The position numbers and the translations under genes are program-made. Below are positions 44,292 through 53,333 of a DNA stretch of 64,000 nucleotides, piece by piece. The stretch spans positions 1 through 64,000 of the forward strand of contig NZ_SBHM01000010.1 of the NCBI RefSeq assembly GCF_004028095.1. Reading direction: 5' to 3'. Every line of letters begins with the position of its first letter. The first letter of the stretch is position 1. This DNA is from Paenarthrobacter ureafaciens (GTDB lineage: Bacteria > Actinomycetota > Actinomycetes > Actinomycetales > Micrococcaceae). The notes beneath the pieces were generated by a model that saw only the letters and a program-made list of their open reading frames with translations, was not told where the DNA came from and made no database searches.

Positions 44292-44795
44292 ATGCCGGCG
44301 AAAGACGCTAGCCGCAACGGCGAGCTACCACAGGCAATGCTCGCGCGGCGATTGAATCTCCTGTTGGACGTCGTTGTTGCTGAGAGGGGGTCGCCGGTCA
44401 CCTTCAGGGAAGTTGAGGCCGGCCTACAATCCCGGGGCGTCAAGATCTCCCGGGCCAGGTGGTTTTATATGAAGGATGGAACTGGACGTCTGGTCAGCGA
44501 TCCTCAGCTGCTCACCGCTATCTGCGAGATGTTCGACGTCGATCCTTCCTATCTGCTGAACGGCGTGGAAGGCGACATTCCCGAACGCATCGATTCACAG
44601 TTGGAGTTTGTGAAGTCGTTGAGGGCGGCCCGAGTGAAGTCATTTGCCGTCAGGGCGCTGGGGGATGTCTCCCCGGAGACGTTGCGCGCTATCTCCGAGT
44701 ATCTGAACAAAGACATCGATCTCCACCCACATGGAGAAAGGGCGGCAGCTATTCCTCCAGGACATAGCGAAGGTGAGCGTCCAGCAGCTCCTTGA
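44292..44795 (+). CDS. XRE-type regulator, copy 2
   Basis: 167 residues from ATG 44292. It matches copy 1 along its length: RRLNLLLDVVVAERGS against RKLNLLLDLYEADSAE, FDVDPSYLLNG against FGVDRDYLLDD, and SPETLRAISEYLN against SPETLEKLRQVID. The 3' end overlaps an antisense winged-helix gene by 47 bases, mirroring the arrangement of the hydrolase and winged-helix copy 1. Confidence 0.72.
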   Translation: MPAKDASRNGELPQAMLARRLNLLLDVVVAERGSPVTFREVEAGLQSRGVKISRARWFYMKDGTGRLVSDPQLLTAICEMFDVDPSYLLNGVEGDIPERIDSQLEFVKSLRAARVKSFAVRALGDVSPETLRAISEYLNKDIDLHPHGERAAAIPPGHSEGERPAAP

Positions 44796-45072
44796 TGCGA
44801 GCGGGATTCGCTGAGTACCGCGGAGAACGGCCGTGGCGGCGCCCGGCTGGAACGTCGACGACGATCGCCCCTACTTGCTCCAGGGCGACGAGATGCTTTG
44901 CGACACTTGGCTCGCCTGCGCTGACGGAATCCACGATGTCGCCGCGCGTCGCAGGGCCGAAAGTCGTGAGGAACCTCAGTATCTCGTTCCGTGCCCTGTT
45001 TCCAAAGGTGGCCACGGCTGCCTCGACGTCGGGTGACCAGGCGTCGTCGTGAGGCTGCGTAATCCGTGGCAT
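44749..45072 (-). CDS. Winged-helix (ArsR-like) regulator, copy 2
   Basis: 107 residues from ATG 45072. RNEILRFLTTFGPATRGDIVD followed by EPSVAKHLVALEQVGAIVVD is a winged helix. GRRHGRSPRYS is a basic wing. It is divergent from the sigma-like gene at 45253 and may use the operator candidate at 45124-45138. Its paralogue is at 43829-44110. Confidence 0.62.
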   Translation of the reverse strand: MPRITQPHDDAWSPDVEAAVATFGNRARNEILRFLTTFGPATRGDIVDSVSAGEPSVAKHLVALEQVGAIVVDVPAGRRHGRSPRYSANPARIKELLDAHLRYVLEE

Positions 45073-45118
45073 GGCTCAATTCTTGCCGAACAACATGAAA
45101 AAAGTAAGAACCGCACTC

Positions 45119-45147
45119 TTGACGATACTTAAAGTATCTTTGACAAT
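45119..45147 (+). promoter_or_regulatory. Promoter with a palindromic operator candidate
   Basis: TTGACG (45119-45124), a 17-base spacer and GACAAT (45142-45147) resemble a sigma-A promoter. The spacer start holds the perfect palindrome GATACTT-A-AAGTATC (45124-45138). It drives toward the sigma-like gene and lies in an AT-rich 170-base gap. Repression by one of the neighbouring HTH proteins is plausible. Confidence 0.55.
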
Positions 45148-45252
45148 AAATTTTAGATGCTTTGATTTGCGGTTGAGTAGGCTTGGCCGCGACAACGTTG
45201 CTGCAGTGCGGCGAACGTTAGTGAACAGTAGCTATTCGAAGCGGTGAGGGCG

Positions 45253-46146
45253 ATGAGCCTAAACGACAACATTGAGCAGGCTGAACAACTGCAGTCACGT
45301 CCCGGAAAGGTGGACATCTCGCTTACTGGTCCGCCGGAGCCGATGTTGTCCGTGTCTGTTGACCAAATGATGGGAGCGGTTGAAGGGGTGCGGCGCTACG
45401 TCGTTTCTCACTTGGCTCATATCGGACGGTCGTGCGATGTTGACGACGTCCTGCAGGACATCCGTGTGGCTGTCTGGAATGGGGTAGCCCGAGGGAGCTA
45501 CCGCGCATTGCCTGGGGTCCCCTTTGAAGCGTGGGTCCAGGGGGTGACGTCAAACATCTGCGCCGCCCACACCCGCCGCGAGCTGAACCACAAGACGCTG
45601 CCTCTGTTGCTCGACCCCACGGGCGACGAGGTTTCGGGTTTATGGGGACGCCTCTCAGCGATCCTCATAGCGCAGGACAATCCCGAAAACCAAGAGATCA
45701 TCGACCATGAGTGGGCGGTTATGGTCCTGCAGCTGACTCGAGAAGCTGTGCCGGCACCGACGTGGCGGACGGCCATTGAAAGCCTCACCGCACCTCGCCA
45801 ATATGCGCTCCCCACGCCGCACGACCGTCGTCGCTGGAACGCGGTGACTGCCGTCCGCCAGACGGCGAAGACAGTCAGCTTGGCGCTCGATGTCGCCCCG
45901 GGCAGCATTGGCGATATCGGCCAACTCTGTCAGCGTGCTGTTGAGTGCCTTCCAAGTATCCTCCTGCGGGAGGTCGCCAACGCGATAGTTCTTCCAGACA
46001 TTCACGGATCGGAACGGCAAGCAGCGATTGCTCGACTGGCCGGGAAGCTGGGCGTCACCGATCGCTATGTTGCTGTGCAGATCGGCACCGCACGTCGCCT
46101 CTACCAAACCGCTTGGCGCGTAGTCCGCAGGGCGGCCTCCTTCTAG
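45253..46146 (+). CDS. Sigma-70-like factor
   Basis: 297 residues from ATG 45253, with GAGG upstream; a GTG at 45244 is weaker. Region 2 features lie at about residues 38-100: VRRYVVSHLAH, DVDDVLQDIRVAVW and FEAWVQGVTSNICAAHTRR. A C-terminal helix-turn-helix (RLAGKLGVTDRYVAVQIGTARR) looks like region 4. The protein is longer than most ECF sigma factors. It stands at the head of the anchored protein/NlpC genes and may drive them. Confidence 0.62.
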   Translation: MSLNDNIEQAEQLQSRPGKVDISLTGPPEPMLSVSVDQMMGAVEGVRRYVVSHLAHIGRSCDVDDVLQDIRVAVWNGVARGSYRALPGVPFEAWVQGVTSNICAAHTRRELNHKTLPLLLDPTGDEVSGLWGRLSAILIAQDNPENQEIIDHEWAVMVLQLTREAVPAPTWRTAIESLTAPRQYALPTPHDRRRWNAVTAVRQTAKTVSLALDVAPGSIGDIGQLCQRAVECLPSILLREVANAIVLPDIHGSERQAAIARLAGKLGVTDRYVAVQIGTARRLYQTAWRVVRRAASF

Positions 46147-46199
46147 TCGGCGGTGCCCTTGCTCCGTAGCTGACAAGCAATGCCTTCGAGGTGGTGATC

Positions 46200-46916
46200 A
46201 TGAGCATTCGCAAGGCCAACGGGGTTCGGGCTCGTTTAGGTCGGTGGGTCTTTGGACTGGCGATGATTCTTCTCGTTGGCTCATTGGCTCTGCTAATCGC
46301 ACTGCCGTCCAAGGGGCCAGCCACTGGGGCGCAGCCGGAGGCTCCTCCCGTTGCTCCGGACGCCGCGCCGAGCACATCCGCTGCTTTGCCGCGGCCGTCG
46401 GTAAAACCTTCCGGAACAATGAAACCTTCAGCTGGTTCGCCTGCGCCCAAGCCGACGGATTTCCGCGCAGTTGCCTCTGCCGCTGCCGAGGCTATCTACA
46501 CGTGGGATACGAGGACCTCGTCCTATTCAGAGGTCTACGGCAGGATGCGCGATCTCTGGGTCTTGCTTCCGGATGGTTCCAATCCATGGACCGTTCTGGT
46601 TCAAGAGTTTGAGGCCACTGGGGTAGACGCTGGATCCTTCGTGACTCTGGCGGGCCAAGGGGCCTTTCGGGAAGCGAAGTCGGAGTCGCTGACGTGTGAC
46701 GAGCAGCTGGTCAAGGTGCGCGAACGGCCCTCCCCGTGGCCGGGGCTTCATGTCTGCACTGTGCGACTCTCTGTCGAGGATCACACCTCGGCAAGTACCA
46801 ACACGTACTCCGCACCGGTCAGCGTCATGGTTAACTGTCCTCCAGCTCCGACAGCACCTGTCGATCGTTGCGTGATCGTCGCGTTCTACGCGTCATCCGA
46901 CCGAATCGTTTACTGA
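46200..46916 (+). CDS. Membrane-anchored protein, possibly conjugation-related
   Basis: 238 residues from ATG 46200 with GAGG eight bases upstream. One hydrophobic segment (VFGLAMILLVGSLALLIAL) near the N-terminus anchors a Pro/Ala/Ser-rich linker and an external domain with Cys residues (SLTCDEQLVKV and VDRCVIV). The stop overlaps the NlpC/P60 gene. This pairing is common in actinobacterial conjugative elements; no specific family is recognised. Confidence 0.55.
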   Translation: MSIRKANGVRARLGRWVFGLAMILLVGSLALLIALPSKGPATGAQPEAPPVAPDAAPSTSAALPRPSVKPSGTMKPSAGSPAPKPTDFRAVASAAAEAIYTWDTRTSSYSEVYGRMRDLWVLLPDGSNPWTVLVQEFEATGVDAGSFVTLAGQGAFREAKSESLTCDEQLVKVRERPSPWPGLHVCTVRLSVEDHTSASTNTYSAPVSVMVNCPPAPTAPVDRCVIVAFYASSDRIVY

Positions 46917-48043
46917 TGCCTCATCCCGGACTTGCTGTCGTTGTCGTCCGACGACGCACTCTCTTTAGGTTGGTCTCAGCTCTCGTTGCGGTGGTCGCGC
47001 TCGCATTTGCTGTCGTTGCCAGTGCGGTGGCGGTTGTTTTGGTGGCGGACCGTCCGACGGCGGCCGCTGCTTGTGTCCCTGGCGCGAAGGCTGGTGCTGG
47101 TGGCGATCCCGATGTGCTCGACCTGCCAAGCGGCGTTGGAGTCGCCGGGCTGTCGGCGGCCCAGGTGAATGTCGCTAAAGGGTACGTCTCGGTCGGCAAA
47201 GGACTCGGCTTGCCTCGAGAGGCACTGGTCATCGCCATCATGATGTCTCTGCAAGAGTCCAGTCTCCGGATGCTTGCCAATACCAACGTCCCCGACTCCT
47301 TCAACTACCCGCACGATGGAGTCGGCAGCGATCACGACTCCGTCGGATCGGCTCAGCAGCGTCCTGCCGCCGGGTGGGGGAGTGTTCAGGAATTGATGGA
47401 TATTACCTACAACGCCAGAGCCTTCTATGGAGGGACGTCGGGGCCCAATCACGGAAGCCCTCGGGGGTTGTTGGATATCCCCGGTTGGGGTTCCTTGAGT
47501 AAAGGACAGGCTGCACAGGCGGTTCAGGTCTCGGCATTTCCGGAGCTGTACGACCGATGGGAACGGCAAGCGTCCGCGATTGTGGATGCCCTTAGCGGGA
47601 CCGCGCCCGCTCCTTCATGCAAGGTCGGTCCCGCCGTGATCTCTGACAGTGTCTCGGCTGACGGTCTGAGCCGGATCCGCCAGGACATTCTTCGCTTCAC
47701 CAAGATGGGCGTCGGGGGTTCTTATGTCTGGGGCGGGACTGCATTCAGAGAATGGGACTGTTCCGGATTCGTTCAGTGGGTCTATCGACAGGTCGGGATT
47801 GAGCTTCCGCGTGCGGAGCAATGGCGAGTTGGAACGATGATCGACAACCCGCAGATCGGCGATTTGGTGGTGCAGAATCCGCAAGGACCATACAACTGGG
47901 GCCACGTAGGCATCTACGCCGGAAACGGAATGATGTACAGCGCGCTCAACCCGTCTGCGGGAACGTTGATGCATCCCATCGACTGGAACCCTGGCACAGC
48001 GTACTTCGACCTTTTGCAGGACCCGACAAGTGGGTCAATGTAG
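46916..48043 (+). CDS. NlpC/P60 peptidoglycan hydrolase
   Basis: 375 residues from ATG 46916 in the TGATG overlap. A hydrophobic N-terminal segment anchors or exports it. Domain 1 (LPREALVIAIMMSLQESSL) resembles a lytic transglycosylase-like helix with Glu. Domain 2 is NlpC/P60: WDCSGFVQWVYRQ (catalytic Cys) and WGHVGIYAGNG (His). This two-domain hydrolase type opens the wall for DNA transfer in conjugative elements. Confidence 0.8.
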   Translation: MPHPGLAVVVVRRRTLFRLVSALVAVVALAFAVVASAVAVVLVADRPTAAAACVPGAKAGAGGDPDVLDLPSGVGVAGLSAAQVNVAKGYVSVGKGLGLPREALVIAIMMSLQESSLRMLANTNVPDSFNYPHDGVGSDHDSVGSAQQRPAAGWGSVQELMDITYNARAFYGGTSGPNHGSPRGLLDIPGWGSLSKGQAAQAVQVSAFPELYDRWERQASAIVDALSGTAPAPSCKVGPAVISDSVSADGLSRIRQDILRFTKMGVGGSYVWGGTAFREWDCSGFVQWVYRQVGIELPRAEQWRVGTMIDNPQIGDLVVQNPQGPYNWGHVGIYAGNGMMYSALNPSAGTLMHPIDWNPGTAYFDLLQDPTSGSM

Positions 48044-48443
48044 CTGACGCCACACCGTCGCGGGTTGGGCTCTCGTCGTCCGGGACGGTTCTGGGAGATG
48101 CGGAGGCACTCTCTCACGACGAGTCTGATGGCTTCCGCCTGCCTGGAAGTCGAACGGCGCACGAGAACACAGAATCTGCGTCCCGCAGACCTTTGTCTGC
48201 TACTTGGCCCCTTAATGCTGATGGCGATGACCAGCTCGCGCCGGGCGGATTAAGCGTGGACCCTCCGACCGAGAGCGGGAATCGCATTCTCGAGACTTGC
48301 TTTGAGGAAGGCGGAGGAGCATCGCTGGTCATCGCGTTTATGATAAGTGCGCTTATCGGGCCATGGAGGGAGGTACCCGTCGCGTGACGCGCTGACTGTT
48401 CTGACGGGCCCCTCCGACGGTCGACGGTGGGAGAATCAGGAGG
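48044..48443. other. Region without a supported gene
   Basis: One open frame runs through, but it begins inside the NlpC gene and has no domain or ribosome site. It is taken as a shadow. Nothing else is seen. Confidence 0.4.
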
Positions 48444-49301
48444 ATGACGACGGCGCTTCCTGACCTCTGGACCGACTGGTGCTCCGTCACGGGCGTGCCT
48501 GCCTGAAGGCTCGACGAGGTATCGCTCTCGCGTTTCTCGCAGCAGGCGCAGCCGTCCCAGGCTGTGCTCGCGGCGCTGCGCCGGCGGCTGGCCCCCAAAG
48601 ATCCCGTCGCCCCAGCCTGGCCGCGCGGGCACCGGGACGACCCCGATTCCCTGCAGCGGTTGATCCGGCGCGCAACGGCGATCATCCAGCACCCGGGCAC
48701 CCACCGGGTCTTCCGGCTGCGGCTGCGGCTGCGGCGGATGCTGTTCGCGGCGGTGCTGCTCGCGCCTGCCTCGCACGGAGGCCTCGGGCTGGACAGGGCG
48801 GGGGCGCTGGGACTACGGCCGGACGGAATGCACCGGGTGCGCGGACAGATCGGCGTCGCCCCGGAAGGGGATGCCTGTCCGGCATGCGCCACCTGGTCGT
48901 GGCTCGATGTGATCGGCACCAACAGCGGGTGGTCGCACGGCTCCGTCCGGGCCCTGGGGAACTGCCGCGACGAAGACGGCCCCGCGCACCGGCACCGGCG
49001 GCCGGACCCCAATCCAGACTGGCACCTCTGCGTCGGCATGCTGCCAGCCGTAGACCGCTGGGGATGGATCGATGCCTACCGCTCCATTCACCCATCCTCG
49101 CTGTCGGCGGTCATCAGTGCCGCGGCCCTGCTGCTCGACGGTCCGGAGCCCGCACCTGCGCCGGTGCCTGCTGCACCTGCGATGCCGGCCAGCCCCAGGC
49201 GGCAGATGTCGCGCGAGGAGGAAGAGCAGATTCTCAAGCGCGCCGATGAACTGATCGCGCGCGTCGAGGCGATCCTTCGCGAGTTCGATACCGGCCGATA
49301 A
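48444..49301 (+). pseudogene. Unrecognised gene with an early in-frame TGA
   Basis: ATG 48444 opens a frame of 20 codons (begins MTTALPDLWTDW), then TGA at 48504-48506, then continues open to 49301 (RLDEVSLSRFSQQAQPSQ, later CPACATWSW). The flanking residues read smoothly on both sides, so one lesion is likely. A shortened protein of 245 residues could start at GTG 48564. A zinc-like CPAC and a conserved-looking central block are seen; no family is recognised. Confidence 0.5.
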
Positions 49302-49311
49302 AGTCGTGTGT

Positions 49312-49482
49312 ATGGGATTCAACTGGGAGCAGGTCCTCGGGACCAAGGGTGCAGGCCTCTCCGACACCTACGACCAAAGCGCCTCCGACGCGCTGTACCA
49401 GGACCACCCGAGCGCGGCTCCGCCAGCAGGTCCGGAAGACCCGGGCGATGAGGTCATCCACCTGCCGGTCGACGAGAGCTGA
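49312..49482 (+). CDS. Small acidic hypothetical protein
   Basis: 56 residues from ATG 49312 to TGA 49482: starts MGFNWEQVLG, is rich in Asp, Glu and Pro, and ends DEVIHLPVDES. No motif or clear ribosome site. It sits in a string of same-strand genes, 10 bases after one and 12 before the next. Confidence 0.5.
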   Translation: MGFNWEQVLGTKGAGLSDTYDQSASDALYQDHPSAAPPAGPEDPGDEVIHLPVDES

Positions 49483-49494
49483 GCGCAGACCGAC

Positions 49495-50654
49495 GTGAGG
49501 CATGACTGGCTCCCGGACCGCCACCTCGGCGTTGCCGCCATGCTGGCACATGCAGAGGAGCTTGTCGGACAGGTTTCCGCAATGCGGTTCGCCTACCAGA
49601 CGCAGCCCGACGGCATCTTTGGGCTGGTCGAAGTGCCCACGACCGCAGCGTTCAGCTGCACAGTCGTTGGGCGCGTGGCTCCGATCCCACGGAAAGTGCC
49701 GCTCCTTGTAGCCGACGCGCTCGTGACGCTGCGGGCTGCGCTCGAACACACCCTTTTCGCAGAGGCCGAGTTCCTGGACGATGCGCCCCTCGACGCGAAG
49801 GCGGCCAAACTGGTCGAAGTGCCTGCCACGGACACTTGGGAGAAATTTGAGGACTGGAAGAAAAAGCGGCCCGCAATGGTCCTCCGTCGCTGCGAGGGCG
49901 GGGAGAGCTCGCCCGACGGCTGGAGGCCCTGCAGCCGTTCCACCTTCGGATGGAGCCACAGCCCCATCCTCTTGCCCGGCTTGTGCTGCACACCAACCAT
50001 GCGAAGCACAGGATGCCGGTGGTCACCGCGGTCCGCCTGGCTGCCATGTACGAGGACGACCGGATGCTCCGTTCAATCCGTGATCTTGCTCCTCGGCCCG
50101 AGGAACCGCTGAGTGTCGGCGAGGTCATCGCCCAGACACCCATCGGCACGAAGGTCCCCGTCACCCTGTTCCCGACAGTCGGGATCAATCGGCCGGGTAC
50201 TGACCGGTGGCCGGTGCTGATCCAGGGGCTGGAGGAGATCGCCCACTGGGTACGCACGCAGGCCGTTCCGCGCCTGATCACAGGAACCGAGCCACCCGAG
50301 CCTGGGCTTCCGATGCGCTACGAGATCTCCGTCGGACATGAGGACGAGCGCCAGGCGATGTCGGCGGGCTCGACGACATCGGCCGGGGAACGCCACAAAA
50401 AGGCCTTGGCTGCAGCATCGGCGCGTGGCGATCTGGCCGAGATGATCAGCATGATAGATGGCTCCCCGAGCGAACCGCAGATCGCCAGGTGGCTGGCTCA
50501 GCTGAACCATGAGGAGGTGCTCGAACGGATGTCGCCGCTGCGGATGGCATTCGACTACGACCCCGAGGTCGAGCGGCACAATTTCGAAGTCCTGAAGGGT
50601 TGTCGAGATGCGGCGCTCAGGTTCGGGGACAGCGACGGGCCCCACGAGAAGTAA
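49495..50654 (+). pseudogene. Unrecognised gene split by a frameshift
   Basis: A frame from GTG 49495 runs to about 49875 (WEKFEDWKKKRPA), where the protein-like sequence moves to a second frame that continues NGPPSLRGRGELARRLEAL, then LVLHTNHAKHRMPVV, to a stop at 50654. The join is at 49870-49880 and needs one base restored. Together they give about 386 residues. No known domain. Whether the lesion is real or from the assembly is not known. Confidence 0.6.
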
Positions 50655-50947
50655 GCCAGGGTCCCCTAGTCGAGATGCCCGTTTTGGGACATAACCGCAG
50701 TTCAGCCCGCATGCACGCTTAAGTGTGCACTCCCCCGGGTCTACGTCCGTAAGTGGGTAAGTGGTGCGAGGTCAGCGTTTGCGTGGAAACTGCCAGTCAG
50801 AGAAGGCCGTGGGTGGCTTCTGGGAGTTGCTATCCGAGTCCATCCTCGTCGTTGCTGGCCAGCGGCTGAATTTGAGCACGAGCTTTTTTGGCTTGCAGGC
50901 GGTCGTCGCTCCCGTTCCTCGGCAGCTATGACCGTAGACTGAACCGC

Positions 50948-52768
50948 GTGCACATAGATCGCGTTGACGTAGAGCGGCTGCTTGGGTTCGAGAAACTGAG
51001 CATTGAGCTGGATCCGGAGCTGCAGCTGATTGCCGGGCCGAACAACGCCGGGAAGTCGTCGCTGCTGCGGGTGCTGGAGACCTTCTTCGCCAACCCGACA
51101 GGGTCGGATCTGCTGCGATTGAAGCCGCTGCACGAGTACTACGTGCAGGGAGGCCCCCGGATGATGTCGAGCGTCGTGGTGCACTTCGGGGGACTTGCCG
51201 AGGCCGAGCAGCAGCTGTTCGCCGACGCGGTTCTGAAGAACGGCACCTTCTGGATAAAGATCTCATGCTCAAGGGGCGGGAAGATCACCTACGAAGCGAG
51301 TCGCAAGTCTACCCGCGCGAGTGAGCTCTATAAGGCGGTACTGCAATCGTTCAGCTTCGTGAAGATCCCGTCCGTCCGCGTAAGCGAATCCGGGCAGGGC
51401 GAGAACGACCAATCGTTGGTCAGGCTGTACGAGACGCTCGAGGGCGTGCTCGTAAGATCGGGTGGCTCGCGCAGGAGTCAGTTGCAGAAGGAGTTCGAGG
51501 ACGCGATCAAACCAGTTGAGGACCTTGTGCATAAGGTTCTGAGCGAGTCCATGGCCGCCGTGGCGACGGAGCTTCCGTTTCGGGAGCGTGAGCTTGGGAT
51601 CGCCTTGCCTGATTCTAGGCATGCTCTTCGAGGGATGCTTCAAGAGGCAGTGATCACCAGCCGGGACGAGGTGGAGGTCTCGATCTCCGAACGGGGTACG
51701 GGCTTCCAGTCCGCGATGGTGCTCGGGATCCTTCGGTACGTGGCCTCTCGGAGCCAGCAGGCGGGTGGTAACGTGGTGTTCGCGATAGAGGAGCCTGAAG
51801 CCTTCCTCCATCCGCAGACGCAGCGGGCGATGGCAAAGATCCTACGGGACATCTCAGCAGGTGCGCAGCTGCTTGTGACTACCCACAGCCCCGTCTTGGT
51901 GGATTCATTCTCGGTTCGCCGCATCGTGCGGCTTCCGCTCAGTTCAGGTGGCACCACGTACACTGCGCGTCGTCAGGAGCTGTCAGAGGCGGAAGAGGGC
52001 CGGCTGACCAGGTACTGCGACGCAACAAATAGTGAGCTCGTCTTCGCCAACTCAGTTGTCCTTGTAGAAGGTCATGGTGACAAGCTCCTGATTGACCATC
52101 TTCTGGCTCGCATCACCGGCGGGGCGGGCGGCCATTACGCCATGGGTATCGCTGTCATCGAAGCGTCGGGCATTGACACGATCAAGCATCTCGTGGGTCT
52201 CGCGCAGTACTTCGGCGTGCGCGCCTACGTCATCACTGACAAAGACGGAGTGCACAAGCCAGGCGGCCAAGGCAAGCGAAAGTTGCTGGAGATCCTGAAA
52301 GCCAGAGATCCTGCTCCGTCCCAAAGTGAGATTCAGGCTTTGCACGGTTTGGCGGATACAACAGTATCGAACTTGAAGGATGCACTTGAGCAGCAGGCGA
52401 GTCTGAACCGCAGCCTTGCAATGTGGGATGCGTTCGTTCTGGCATCCGATCTTGAAGGCCTGCTGCTCGACACCATCGGTCAGAAGAAGCTCGCTGAGAT
52501 GCTCGGACCAGCGGGCGAGAACGAGGTTGACCAGGCTGCGTCTGATAAATATGGGTCAGGGGTCACAGGCAAAGAGGACCTGGCGGCCTGGCTTGGCTCG
52601 AAGGGGTGGAACTCCACCGGCAAGAAGTCGGGGAAAGCCAAGCCGCACCTGCCGTCGGCTCTCCTTAGAGAGCACCTTGCCACACGCAAGAACGTCCCTC
52701 AGGCGGTTAAGCCGCTCGATGACTGGCTTCGCACAATTGTGAAGGATCACGAGCGGTCACCACTCTGA
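50948..52768 (+). CDS. OLD-family ATP-dependent nuclease
   Basis: 606 residues from GTG 50948 (VHIDRVDVERL). Walker A GPNNAGKSSLLR, an ABC-type signature SERGTGFQSAMV, Walker B VVFAIEEPEAFLHP and HSPVLVD form the ATPase. The C-terminal TOPRIM domain has VVLVEGHGDKLL (Glu) and ITDKDG (Asp). No UvrD-like partner is adjacent, so this fits a class 1 OLD rather than GajAB. OLD proteins act against phages. It overlaps the convergent PIN gene by 62 bases. Confidence 0.85.
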   Translation: MHIDRVDVERLLGFEKLSIELDPELQLIAGPNNAGKSSLLRVLETFFANPTGSDLLRLKPLHEYYVQGGPRMMSSVVVHFGGLAEAEQQLFADAVLKNGTFWIKISCSRGGKITYEASRKSTRASELYKAVLQSFSFVKIPSVRVSESGQGENDQSLVRLYETLEGVLVRSGGSRRSQLQKEFEDAIKPVEDLVHKVLSESMAAVATELPFRERELGIALPDSRHALRGMLQEAVITSRDEVEVSISERGTGFQSAMVLGILRYVASRSQQAGGNVVFAIEEPEAFLHPQTQRAMAKILRDISAGAQLLVTTHSPVLVDSFSVRRIVRLPLSSGGTTYTARRQELSEAEEGRLTRYCDATNSELVFANSVVLVEGHGDKLLIDHLLARITGGAGGHYAMGIAVIEASGIDTIKHLVGLAQYFGVRAYVITDKDGVHKPGGQGKRKLLEILKARDPAPSQSEIQALHGLADTTVSNLKDALEQQASLNRSLAMWDAFVLASDLEGLLLDTIGQKKLAEMLGPAGENEVDQAASDKYGSGVTGKEDLAAWLGSKGWNSTGKKSGKAKPHLPSALLREHLATRKNVPQAVKPLDDWLRTIVKDHERSPL

Positions 52769-53333
52769 ACATTTTTGTGGTGCCGGCTGCACGCATCAGA
52801 GTCGAGTTTTTGATCGCCACAACGAGGATAAGCCCGATGGATGTGTCGCTTATACCGGCCGCGTTTTTCACATTAACCACCGGCGTCGGCCCCAGCGCCC
52901 TCCAGGACCATGAGGAACTCCTGATTAGTTTTACCGCGAGTCCGAACTCTCTCGCCTTGGCCTGCACGGCCTTGTCACCTGAGACCACGGTCCACGTTGG
53001 GCCGAACAGCGTCGCGGCGTCTCTGCGTTGGCCGTCCAGTGTGCTGGCGACGACCAAGGGGTCTGCGTTGCCGAGGTTGGCGTATAGATCCACGAGCTTC
53101 GTGTCGCCGACGGGCACCGACGCCATTACCTCGGTGAGCAGTGCGAGGACGCTCGCGGTGGTTGGACATTCGAGGTGCTTCAGCTCCTCGATGTCAGGGA
53201 ACCCCTCGGCCTCGTGGAGTACCTCGCTTGGAATGCGGCAGTGCTGTTTGAAGAAGTCGCTGCCTCGGTGCTCGCGGTTGACCACCGACAGGGCGTTGTT
53301 GTCGATCACGTACACGTACCCGTAGCCGTTCAT
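52707..53333 (-). CDS. PIN-like ribonuclease (DUF4411-like)
   Basis: 208 residues from ATG 53333. YVYVIDNNALSVV (first Asp), GNADPLVVAS and VVSGDKAVQAKAREFG (second and third acidic sites) fit a PIN nuclease fold. PIN proteins are often toxins. It follows the solo ImmA-C-like gene by a four-base overlap (ATGA), as in toxin-antitoxin pairs. The 3' end overlaps the OLD gene. Confidence 0.7.
   Translation of the reverse strand: MNGYGYVYVIDNNALSVVNREHRGSDFFKQHCRIPSEVLHEAEGFPDIEELKHLECPTTASVLALLTEVMASVPVGDTKLVDLYANLGNADPLVVASTLDGQRRDAATLFGPTWTVVSGDKAVQAKAREFGLAVKLIRSSSWSWRALGPTPVVNVKNAAGISDTSIGLILVVAIKNSTLMRAAGTTKMFRVVTARDPSQLCEASHRAA

Noticed and set aside
43829..45072. Winged-helix genes as metal-sensing ArsR proteins
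   Set aside because: No Cys-based metal site is present.
45244..45252. GTG start for the sigma-like gene
   Set aside because: The ATG at 45253 has the better ribosome site.
47821..48387. Plus-strand open frame after the NlpC gene
   Set aside because: It starts inside the NlpC/P60 gene in another frame and shows no domain.
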